A stretch of DNA of 64,000 nt from Microglena sp. YARC. Lineage: Eukaryota; Chlorophyta; Chlorophyceae; Chlamydomonadales; Chlamydomonadaceae. The translations under genes were made by a program, and so were the position numbers. The notes beneath the pieces were generated by a model. That model saw nothing but the letters and a program-made list of their open reading frames with translations, did no database searches and was not told the DNA's origin. Location: the NCBI GenBank assembly GCA_022414725.1, contig CM039464.1:57270681-57334680 (forward strand), read 5' to 3'. Below are positions 43,501 through 55,500 of this stretch, one piece after another. How positions within the stretch are numbered: position 1 is the first letter of the stretch; the number at the start of each line of letters is the position of its first letter.

Positions 43501-46500
43501 CTGCCTTCTCATAGCATCCCTGTCGTCATGAAGGGCAGCAGCAGCCTCCCGCACCTCTTGAACCTGGCCACCCATGTTGAATACACGGATCACGGCAGAG
43601 TCCAGCCACACTGAGAGGGAGCTGTCGCCGGGCTCTTCCACTGTCCCGGCTGGAGCAAGGTCAGGGGGTGCCTTGGGGCAAATGGTGACGAAAGCTTGGT
43701 GTAGCAAGGACTGCAGGACAGTGATCTCATGGCTCAGGCGACCACAGCCCCTAGTGCAGCGGGTCAGCTCGGCTTGCGTTTGATACCAGTGTCGCGTGAA
43801 GGCCTCGGAGGCCAAGCGGGCCGCAGCCATGCACGGGTCGAGCTCGTTGCTAGTCAGCAGGACGGGGAGTTTGACCACCTTGGCCAGGGCTTGGTTTAGT
43901 TCAGCTAGAGATAGCTCAGCTTGACTCTGGGCTTGCTGGATGTCAGCTTCTGTACGCCTGGACTCGGTGACAGGTCCGACGCCAGCAGATAACAAGACAG
44001 AAGTGGCTTGTGCCGCTGCAACGACCTGAAGCAGATTTCAATGGAGGATGAGAATACAGGATACATTGTTTTGCTATTTTTTTGTGCGACGCGCCGCAAA
44101 TTGAGCAAAACGGTGCGACACCAGTGTGACGCGCTGCTCCCCAGACCCCGCGCAACGACCTTGGGTGATCTGAACCCTATAGGAGAATACATGCATGAAT
44201 GAATTGACAAGTGATTATCATTAACAGGAAAAAGGAAAAAGCATGCCTTGGGTGAGCCCGTTTTACTATGTGAAAACGATTTTGTGGGGACCCATGGACA
44301 AAACAACAAGAACCTTGCAATCCCAGCCCGTGTGCTCACGTATGGCTACAGACCGGCTTATCATATGATGTTGACCAGAGGCGAGTATGCTATCATATGA
44401 TATCATACAAATCGATAATATGATATTGTATATAAATGGTAACTTTAGCCTAGTCAGACAGGATATGATGACATGACATCATATGACATAATACTGCCGT
44501 TCTGTACTTATGGCTCATCCCCATTGACATGCTGTGCCAAGGCCTCAAGTTGGGCCTTAGCGGTTGTTATTAAATATCCACAATGGTATATGGGGAGGAA
44601 ACAGTGTAACAGACCATCCCACTCCACAAACGCCATGATATAAAAAGGGTGGCATAAAGATCGCTCATCCGCACTGACCTGCTGTGTCAAGGCCTCAAGT
44701 TGGGCCTTAGCTGTTGAGAGGTGCGCCTCTGCGGTGGCGTTGCTCTGCTCTAGCTGAGTGCAATGAGAAGACAAGTCAGCAACTCTCTCACACTCTTGTT
44801 TGAGGCAATGCTCCAACTCCCCACAGCGCTCCATGGCCTGCGTGGTGTTCACAGATACAATAAGCATAGGGCGTAAGTTATAAAGCTAAGAGATGTGCAA
44901 CTAGCTTGAGGCAATGCTCCAGCTCCCCACAGCGCTCCATGGCCTGCGTGGTGTTCACAGATACAATAAGCATAGGGCGTAAGTTATAAAGCTAAGAGAT
45001 GTGCAACTAGCTTGAGGCAATGCTTTAGCTCCCCACGGCGCTCCATGGCCTGTGTTGTGTTCACAGAAAAAATAAGCATAGGACGTTAGTTTTAAAGCTA
45101 AGAGATATGCTACTAGCTTGAGGCAATGCTCCAACTCCCCACAGCGCTCCAACTCCCCACAGCGTTCACAGATACAATAAGCATAGGACATTAGTTATGA
45201 AGCTAAGAGATATCTTACTAGCTTGAAGCAATGCTCCAGCTCCCCACAGCGTGCCACGGTCTGTGTGGTGTTCACAGACATAGTGACCAGAAGGCAAAAG
45301 TTAGAGATATAACTTTGAATATCCAAGTTAGCAACTCCCTTACACTAAGACCAGGCGAGACACGAAACTAACCTGCGCCTTGTGCCTCAGAGCAACCTCA
45401 ACGCGCTCAACCTCAGCTTCCACCTGCGCCTTCAAGACAAGACAAGGCAAGGCAAGAAGCAGGGATAAAGAATACATCAGGTCATTTGGAACAGTCAACT
45501 AACCTGAGCTTTATGCCGCGGATCTACCACAACTCGCTCATTCTCAGCTTTTCCCTGCGCCTATAAGACCAGACAATACAAGAAGGGAGGATAAAGCATG
45601 CATCAGGTCATATGGAAGAGTCAACTAACCTGAGCCTTGTGCCGCAGAGCAACCTCAACTCGCTCGACCTCAGCTTCGACCTGCGCCTTAAGGTATTCCT
45701 CACTTGAGCTCTGTCCTTCCATTGCCGAGGAGAGTGCCGAGCGGAGCTCATGAATACGGTCTTCCTTTGCCTGAATGAGGGCAGATAAATAGATAGACAC
45801 TTAAACTAGGTGTCTGCGTGTGTATTTTATGGGTAGCCCAATAGACAAAAGGGACTACAATAATCCAAATGCGGTCTTCCTTAGCCTACATGAGAGCAGA
45901 TACATAGATAGACATTTAAAATAGATGCTGGATCTCTGTCTGTAGTTTCATATCCATATTAATAATACTTATCAATCCTATACAAAGGATGCTGCACATG
46001 CAGGAACAGGAACCTCAATTAAACACGTGCCTGAGAAGTCTCTGTGATCTGAGCAAGCTCTGACTCTGCCAGGTTAAGCTTTGCAGCACGCTCGGATGCA
46101 TGCTGCAACTCAGTCTGAAGCTGCATATGAAGTCGGCGTGCCTCTTCCTCTACCTCAGCACCATGGGCAAGGGCCTGTGCGATTGGGGTTGTGGATTGGG
46201 GTTGTGAATTGGGCCTGTGTGATTGGGTTGTGGATTGGGGCTGTGGATAGGGGCTATGGATAGGGGCTGTGGATTGGGGCTGTGGATGGGGGCTGCGTAA
46301 TGGGCCTTTGTGATTGGGGCTATGGATTGGGGCTGTGGATTGGGATAGGGGAAGTGGACCGGGGATTGGGATGGGGGAAGGCGATATTCCATATTATACG
46401 AGCTTGTTGCATGAGCATGTTACATCAATCTCACACGGTCATCAAAAGAGCACCACACACACAAACGCGCACACACACACATACACACGCATGCGCACAC

Positions 46501-49500
46501 TCACGCTCCACCTCCCTGGCCCAGCTGCTTCTGTACATCCCCCCTCTCAGCCTCATGCTCATCAGCCGCAGCTCACTGGGCCATGAGCTCACGCTGCTGC
46601 GATATCTCGTCCATTAACTCCTCAACTCAGCTGGTGGCGGCCTTCGTACTGTTATCAAAAGAGCAACACACACACATCACCTACCTGGCCCAGCTGCCTC
46701 TCCAGCAACTCCCTCTCAGCCTCATGCTCATCAGCCGCGGCTTGCTGTGCCATTAGCTCGCGCTGCTGCGATATCTCGTCCATTAACTCCTCAACTCAGC
46801 TGGTGGCGGCCTTCGTACTGTTACCAAAAGAGCGAAACACACACACCAACACACAAACACCACCTACCTGGCCCAGCTGCCTCTCCAGCAGCTCCCTCTC
46901 AGCCTCATGCTCATCAGCTGCAACTTGCTGTGCCATGAGATCACGCTGCTGCACTATCTCGTCCATTAACTCCTCAACCCGGCTGGTGGCGGCCTTCAAT
47001 GCGAGAGACGAGGCTGCTAGCTTTGACTCATGGCTCTGCGGTCACGAATTAATGTGGTGTGCATACAGTAGAAATTGTGTAGATCCAATAAGCAGCTTGA
47101 AGAATATGGAAATAGAATGACTCAAGCTTTGATTCATGGCTCTGCATTTACAATAAATGTGGTGGACATGCAGTAGAAAGCGTGAAGGTAAAAAAAAAGC
47201 TTGAATAATATGGAGATAGAATGATTCAATAAATGTGGTGTACATAGTAGAAAGCTTGAAGATCCAATACACAGCTTGAGGAATGCGGAGATAGCAAGAC
47301 TCAGCTTTGATTAATGGCTCTGCGTTCACAAATAAATGTGGTTTACATACGGTAGATAGCGTGTAGATCCAATGAACAGCTTGAAGAATATGGAGATAGA
47401 ATGACTCAAGCTTTGATTCACGGCTCTGTGTTAACGAATAAATGTGGTGTACATACAGTAGAAAACGTGAAGGTAAAAAAAAAGCTTGACTAATATCGAG
47501 TTGGAATGATTCAATAAAGAGGGAGAGAGGGAGAGAAGGAGAGAGTAGTGTTATAGGATGGCAGAGAGGGGGGGGGGGGGGGGGGGGGGGGGGGCATGAG
47601 GGAGAGGAAGGAGGGAGAAAAAGGGGGAAGTGGGGGGAGAACAGGTAGGTGTGGCCAACGGCACTGCTATTGCGGCACTTGCACCTTCAACCCTGTCATT
47701 ATCTGGTCCACCACATTGCAATGCAGTACACATTACAAACAAAGTATTGACATATTTTGCGCCAATAACCTTGGAAACAGGTAGAAAACAAAAGTCAAAC
47801 AGTCGGAACACACCTGGCTTTCCTCCTGAAGCTGGCGCTGAAGCTGCTGCACTTGCACCTTCAACCTTGTCACCATCTGGTCCACCACATTGTAATGCAG
47901 AACACATTACTAACATAATGTTGACATATTTTGTGCCAATAACCTTGGAAACAGGTGGAAATCAAAATTCAAACAGTCGGAACACACCTGGCTTTCCTCC
48001 TGAAGCTGGCGCTGAAGCTGCTGCACTTGCACCTTCAATCCTGTCACCATCTGGTCCACATCATTCCGCATCGCCACCTCCTGCTTCTCGCCCATGAGGC
48101 ACATGGACTGTGCCTCGCGAAGCAACTCCCGAACCCTACATCCCACTGCAAAAATCAGAAATTGAAAATTGTTACGCCTTGCCATGGGACGTGAGGTTGA
48201 AGGAACCTTCCCGCTCATTTCCCCCCGGTAATGTAATGTAATGTAATGTAATGTAATGTAATGTAATGTAATGTAATGTAATGTAATGTAATTTGCTCTG
48301 GGGAATGTTTACTATGGGGGTTGCTTTCACAGAATGCTGCTGTGCCTGAGCTCGGACTACTGCGCAACATCACAGAGAACAGAGCACTGCAATAAAAAAA
48401 AGATAACGCCTGGTGGGGCGTGGTGTTAAGGGGACACGCGCGTACGCCGCAGCTGGGGAAAGACACCATGGCAGATATAGTTAGTGTCACCCTCAAGGCT
48501 GCAGGGACTCCTTCACGCAACGTATGGCAAGAATGCTGGTACAGGAGGCAACATATTCTCTGTGCAGCTGAGAGATGAGCACTGCAATATACTATAAGGG
48601 AAACTTGTTGAGTAACCAGACAAAGCATTCATTTTTTAATGATTTAATGATTTGTCTCTGCGGTATTTGTAGCAAAAACAAATATTCCGGTTGACAAACA
48701 TAAGTAGGGATAGTTACTTGTTGATCATTAACAAGAATATGATCAATAAGTAGAGAACGGCAACTAATATTAGTGTTTAAAAACTAATATTAGTTAATAT
48801 TATTATAGGGTCACAATAATATTAGTTTTTCAAATAAATTCAAATTTCTGGTGAGACGGCTCGTCCGACTAATATTATACAATATTATATAATATTATTT
48901 ATTCACTAATATTATATAACATAGCCGAACCCTATCAATAAGTCGTCACCTGCATCCCCATCCTCCTTGCTTAACACACGGCTGGACAAGAGCCTCTCAG
49001 TCTGCTCACGATGCATCTCAGCAGTGGCTGAGAACGCGGAGGTGTGGGAGTCGCTATAGGAGAAGGTGGTAGCCAGGGCTTGCGGGCTTAGGGCTTGGTA
49101 GATGGAGATACAGGTGTCACGCAGGGCGGCGTAGTTGGTGTCTTTCAGAGTTAGAGCGTTGCGGCATGACTCCAAGTCGTCCCGCATCACTCGAATCTGC
49201 TGCTGCTCCACTTCCTGGGAACAATGTCAAACGGTTAGAGCGCCTCCTTAAAGTTTAGCAATTTCAGGTTATTTCAGGTTATCTCACGACATTCCACGAT
49301 ATCCCAGGCAATTCAGGTTCACAGTATCTATCGATATTCCAGGCTATTTCAGGCAATTTGACAGATATTTCTGACAATATTCTACAGTACCGTCAAATAC
49401 CATCAAAGTCCTGGGAACAATTTCAAACGGCGGTCAGTTAGTACCTGTACATGCTCTAGTAGTTCCGCCATGCGATGGCTACTCAACAACCCTGAAATCA

Positions 49501-52500
49501 GGCTTGAGTAGCCCAGTAGCAACTCAACCTGGGCTGCATACATCTGAAATAAAAAGTACTGGAATGGGTAGTCAGGCGGTCAGGTTGTACCTGTACATGC
49601 TCCAGTAGCTCTGCCAGGCGATGGCTACTCAACAACCCTGAAATCAGGCTTGAGTAGCCCAAGGAGCTGCTCAACCTGGCCTACAGAAGTCTGAAATAAA
49701 AAAACTGGAGGGCGCAGTCAGGCGGTCAGGTCGTACCTGTACATGCTCCAGTAGCTCTGCCAGGCGATGGCTACTCAACAACCCTGAAATCAGGCTTGAG
49801 TAGCCCAAGTAGCTACTCAGCTGGCCTACAGAAATCTGAAATAGAACGCTGCTGACAGTTCCTACCTCTACATGCTTCAGTAGCCGGTGATCACAGGCAG
49901 CCAGCCTAGCATTCATGGTCTGCAGCTCTGCCCTCAACAACTCTGAAATCAGGCTTTAGTAGCCCAGTAACAATTCGACCTGGCCTACAGAACTCTGAAA
50001 TAAAAATACTGCGGACAGTTCTTACCTCTACATGCTTCAGGAGCTGGTGATCACGTGCTGCCAGCCTGGCATTCATGGTCTGCAGCTCTGCCCTCATGTC
50101 AGAGACCTGTGCATATTTCGAAGCAGTGGTTTTATACTTTTTTTAGTTGGAGACTAAGATATCAGAATCTTCCAAATCAGGTTAAAAGGGAGGGCCATGG
50201 AAAATTTGGAGGAGGTGGGGGGGGGGTAAGGCAAATACAAGAGATTCCTAACGTAGGGTATAAAACATACCTTAATAAATACAAAAAAACATATCGGAGG
50301 GTATTAAAAAACCCTTAATAAATACAAGAATTTCCTACATAGGTTATAATGTCCCTATCTAACCTTATCTGTAAAGTTAAATACTTTAAATGTTGTAGGT
50401 ACTGCCAAAGATGGCAAGCAGCCTAAAATGCTGGAGCCATTTAATTAAGTTCAACCTCAATTTGAACTTCAAGTTCGCGTTCACGTTTGAGTGCTACTTC
50501 ATGTTCTAGTTCACGTTTCGTCGCTAGTGCTAGTTCAAGTTCAAGTTTGAGTGCTAGTTCAAGTTTAAGTTCATGTTAAAGTTCATGTTTTAGTTCAAGT
50601 TTGAGTGCTAGTTCATGTTAAAGTTCATGTAAAAGTTCATGTTTGAGTGCTACTTCAAGTTCACACACCAGTGCAGAAGCCATCTCTAGGCGTCGCTCCT
50701 GCTCCTCCCTATGGGCTTCTGAGCGCTGCAGACTGTTGCGCAGCTCAGCTTCAACCTGGGATGCGGCTTGGAGCTGGGCCTGAAGGCGAGTGCTCACATT
50801 CTGCAGCAGCGGTTGTGTGTGTGTGTGTGTGTGTGTGGTGGTGGTGGTGGTGGTGGTGGTGGTGGTGGGGGGGGGTAATGGGTGATGGTTGTGGCGGAGG
50901 CGGTGGTGGTGGTGGTAGGGATGTGAGTGGTGGGCTGTGAGCTGCAGGTGGTGGACAGTTGTATCTAGTCGACCGAGGCATCAGCTTCAAGCTGGGAAGC
51001 GGCTTGGACCTAGGCCTGAAGGCATATGCTCACGATCTGCGGCAGCGGTTGTGTGTATGGGGTGGGGTGGGTAGGTGGGTGGGTGGGGGCTGTGAGTGGT
51101 GGGCTGTGAGCTGTGGGTGGTGGTTTCAGGATTGTGGGTATTTGTATCTGGTCAACCAAGGCATCAGCAAGAGCAGTTGCCTAGGTTTGCCCATGATTGT
51201 AACAGGAGAATGGACAAACCAATCGCAATAATGTTGTTTAGGTTGCATGCGTTGGCAAAGGCCCGAGCTGTGTAACCAAGTTCAAGTTCAAGAACCACCT
51301 TTCAAGTAGCTCAGTGGAGTTTTCTCAGCTACGAGCAGCAGCTTCTAGACAGCTCCCTTGACTGGCTAAACAGATAAAGATAGCGAAAAGTTGTGCACCT
51401 GGAAGCTGACACAATCAGCTATCCAGAACCGTTGAAATATAGGGGGTTGGACCAGTGGTTGGCCCAGGGAGATGCCTAGAAGCTGCTATAAAAAGCCGGA
51501 AAAAAGCCTTGTGGTAGCTCACCGTCTTATCTTGAAGCTTCAGCTGCAGTGCCGCTTTGTCATCCTCCAGGGCAGCTGATCGAGCTCGCTCCAGCTTAGC
51601 CAGCGCTTGTTCATGCTGCACAGAATTGGCTGAACGCCTGCGTTCCTCCTCAAGTGTCTGCCAAAGCAAACAGGGAATGAGGTGGCCATGTAGGGGGATG
51701 GTCAGGACAAGGGCAAAGTCTGTGCTGCTAATAATGGCACTGGCATTGGCACAAGTGCTTAGTCATGCTGCACAGAATTGGCTGAACGCCTGCGCTCCTC
51801 CTCAAGTGTCTGCCAAAGCAAGCAGGGAATGCAGTGGTCGTAATGGGGAGAGGAAATAGGATGGTAAGGACAAGGACAGGGACAAGGTCTTTGCTGCTAA
51901 TACTGGCGCTGGCATTGGCAATAGCGCGTATTCACGCTGCACAGAATTTCCTGATCGCCTGCGCTCCTCCTTCAGTGTCTGCCAAAACAAGCAGGGAATA
52001 CAGTGGTTGTGTAGGGGAGTGGGAATAGGATGGTAAGGACAAGGGCGAGGTCTTTGATGCTAATACTGGCACTGGCATTAGTGCTTGTTCATGCTGCATA
52101 GAATTGGCTGAACGTCTGCGCTCCTCCTCAAGTGTCTGCCAAAGCAAGCAGGGAATGAAGTGGTCGTGTAGGGGAGTGGGAATAGGATGGTGAGGACAAG
52201 GTCAAGGTCTTTGATGCTAATACTGGCACTGGCATTAGTGCTTATTCATGCTGCACAGAATTGGCTGAACGTCTACGCTCCTCCTCAAGTGTCTGCCAAA
52301 GCAAGCAGGGAATGAAGTGGCCGTGCAGGGGATTGGAAATAGGATGGTAAGGACAAGGGCGAGGTAGTTGGTGCTAATACTAGCACTGGCATTAGTGCTT
52401 GTTCATGCTGCACAGAATTGGCTGAACGTCTGCGCTCCTCCTCAAGTGTCTGCCAAAGCAAGCAGGGAATGAAGTGGTCGTGAAGGGGATTGGAAATAGG

Positions 52501-55500
52501 ATGGTAAGGACAAGGGCGAGGTAGTTGGTGCTAATACTAGCACTGGCGAGAATTCAAGCTGCACAGACTTGGCTGGACCCCTGCGCTTCTCCTCAAGTGT
52601 CTGCCAAAGCAAGCAGGGAATGAAGTGGTCGTGCAGGGGAGCGGAAAAAAGTTGGTAAGGACTAGGGCAAGGTCTTTACTATCCTATCAAAGATATCCAA
52701 GCCCCAAGATGTCAACATAACAGGAAATCTGGTCGTGTCAGCGTCAAGGTGCACTAGATTCCATCAGGTTTGGCTTACTAGCCAGTCAGGGGAGCTGCCT
52801 AGAAGCTGCTGCTCGCAGCTGAAAAGAAAAGCTATGAGTAATATTCTGACACTTATCCCGTTCCGACGAATAGCTCAATGGCACTGTTCTTTGAAAAGAA
52901 AAGTTCCGAGTCCGAATCCCTACGATTATGCTTTAGTGTTCACGGTCGCTGTCAACCGCAATGGCAGCTTTGTCAAGGTAAAGTAGCAGCCTATTCCCTA
53001 CCGCCGTACGACTGGGCTACTTTAATATCACGCCTCACTGGGAGATATCATTACTTTTTTGCTGCCACTGGCACAGGCACAATCATTATCACTTGGGGAC
53101 AGAATTGGCTGGATGCATGGGCACCTATTCCAATGTCTGCAAAACCCTACGACAGCCTGCACCTGTCCAGATTGTTAAACAGGTGATCCAGGTGTTAAAC
53201 ACCTGTTCAACAACTACATGTTTAATCAGTGATGTCCATAAACAGGTGTTTAACACCCTCAACACCTGGTTAGCAACCTGAGCAGGCCGCAGGCTGCAGG
53301 CTGCAGTAGGGAAATGAAGCTAGGTATCAGGAGCTTAAACGTCAGTAAAATGATTTATTGGGGCTCAGTTCATCAGTGCTTATTTTCACTTGAGCCCCTC
53401 CTGATATCGAAGTTAGGCAAGTCCCTTCAGCCTATCTGACTAACCCTGGACTGTAACAAACATACAGGAGTGTTTACAGTGGATAGAATGCTAACCTGCC
53501 TTTTGTTGTCATACCCAACATCAATCGCTTACCGCCCCCACACACCACCCACACACACACCCGCACGCACACCCCGCCCCCCCTCTACCCCCCACGCACA
53601 CCAGAGTCAACATATCGTGAATGCCCACATGCTCACAAGCACACACCTTCTTTGTCATATCCAACATCTCACGCATGCTGGATTCAGCTGTTCTAGCCTG
53701 AGCAGCAGCTTCAGAGGCCTCCCTCACTCGCAGAAGCTCCTGGCTCAGGTTGTCCTGCAACTGCCCCACCAGCAGCTGCTGCGTTGACAGGTCAGCCTCA
53801 AGGCCAGAAATGCAACCAGTCAAACGCTGCGCCTCTCCTTTCTGCTTTACCTCGGTTGCTAACACTTGCTCCTCAGCAAGCCGGCACCTTGCCTCGAGAG
53901 CAGCACGCTGGGCAAGATAGGAAATATGTAGGCGGTTGGAGTGAAAACAAAAGCTAATATGTAGGCGGCAGGAGTGGGGGGGGGAATGCAAACGTCAAGC
54001 CTCAAAAACCTGAGGAGGGCTGCCTCCCCCTCCCCACCCCCATTAAATAGAAATACACATATAAACAAACGGCACCTAGCCTGGAGAGCAGCACGCTAGG
54101 CAAGATAGGAAATATGGAATGGATTTTTGAATATAAGAGTGTTCCAACTGAATAACAGATCCTGTTGTTTGTGAACCCCGTGCACAGTACTTCCAGAAAC
54201 AAGGGAGCAACTTCAGCGGATGAAGCATGAAGGCTGCTAGACCATGTATGTAAAATGACCGACACTGGATAGATTACATGTATGTATAGATACGAGGTTG
54301 CAGGCTTATCTACCCCCCGACCACCCAAGAGGAGAATAAATGGAAAAAAATGGAACAAGGAGGGAGGGAGAGGGGAGGGAGGGGGGTTGAGGACGGTTTG
54401 AGCTAGGCATGATATTGCATGACATTGCATTGACACACATACATTGTTTGACACTGCCTTGACATGCATGCATTGTTTGACATTGCATGACATTTATAAT
54501 TATTTTTATAGCGATAATTGGGGCTAAAACGGGGTCAAAAATAGCGATCGCTATATGTAGAGGGGGAAATATCCCTGCGTGGTATGCATTAACCCCACCT
54601 CTGCAGCAAAGCTAGGAACTTGAGGAGTCACTATTTGTTCGGCTGCCAAGCCTCCCATTGTTGCACGGGCTGCGCTTCCACCATTTGAGGCGTATCCTGA
54701 TACACCTGTCCACCCACTCTGTGGTGTGACCGCTGCTCCGCTTTGCTGCTGATGTGCAGCAGGCGGCCCACTTCCTGCACACAGATAGAGCATGTTATGA
54801 GTAGGGGAGTATGCGGGTAAATGGTAACTTCGGCCTGGTCAGACTGCCGGCATCATATGATGACATGATATCATATTGCCATTCCCTAGTTATGAACCCG
54901 GATGGTGCACTACATAGGAGTGGCGTTGGAAAGCATCTTAATCAACTCAACTCATCTCTAAGTAGGGTCTTAACCCTATGCCGGGGGGCTAATCAGCTCA
55001 ACTCCAAGTATGGGCTGTGGGGCACTAATCAACTCAACTCAATGATCCTGCACGCAGATAAAGCCTGTTATGAGTAGGGACCGGCATATCATATGACGTT
55101 GACCAAAGGCGAGTATGATATCATATGATATCATATGAATTGCATCATATGATATTGTGTATGAATGGTGACTTCGGCATAGTCAATCTGCCGGCATCAG
55201 ATGATATAGTATGATGACATGATATCATATGATATATTGCCCTTCCCTAGTTATGAGCCCGGATGGTACATTATATGGGATAAGGCGTTGGAGATCATCT
55301 TAAAGTAGGGTCTTACCCCTATGGGGGAATATTTATAGCAATTCAGTGGATTGTAGACGAAAAGTGTGCCTCCAAACACATGTTGGCGTTAGCTGTGCTG
55401 AGGCTATATGGCCCGAGCCAGAAAATGGCGATGGGCCCAATGAATGTTTTCCCACCCCGTGTATTGCTTTCCTCAAGAATTGTGACCAAGTGTTTCCCGT

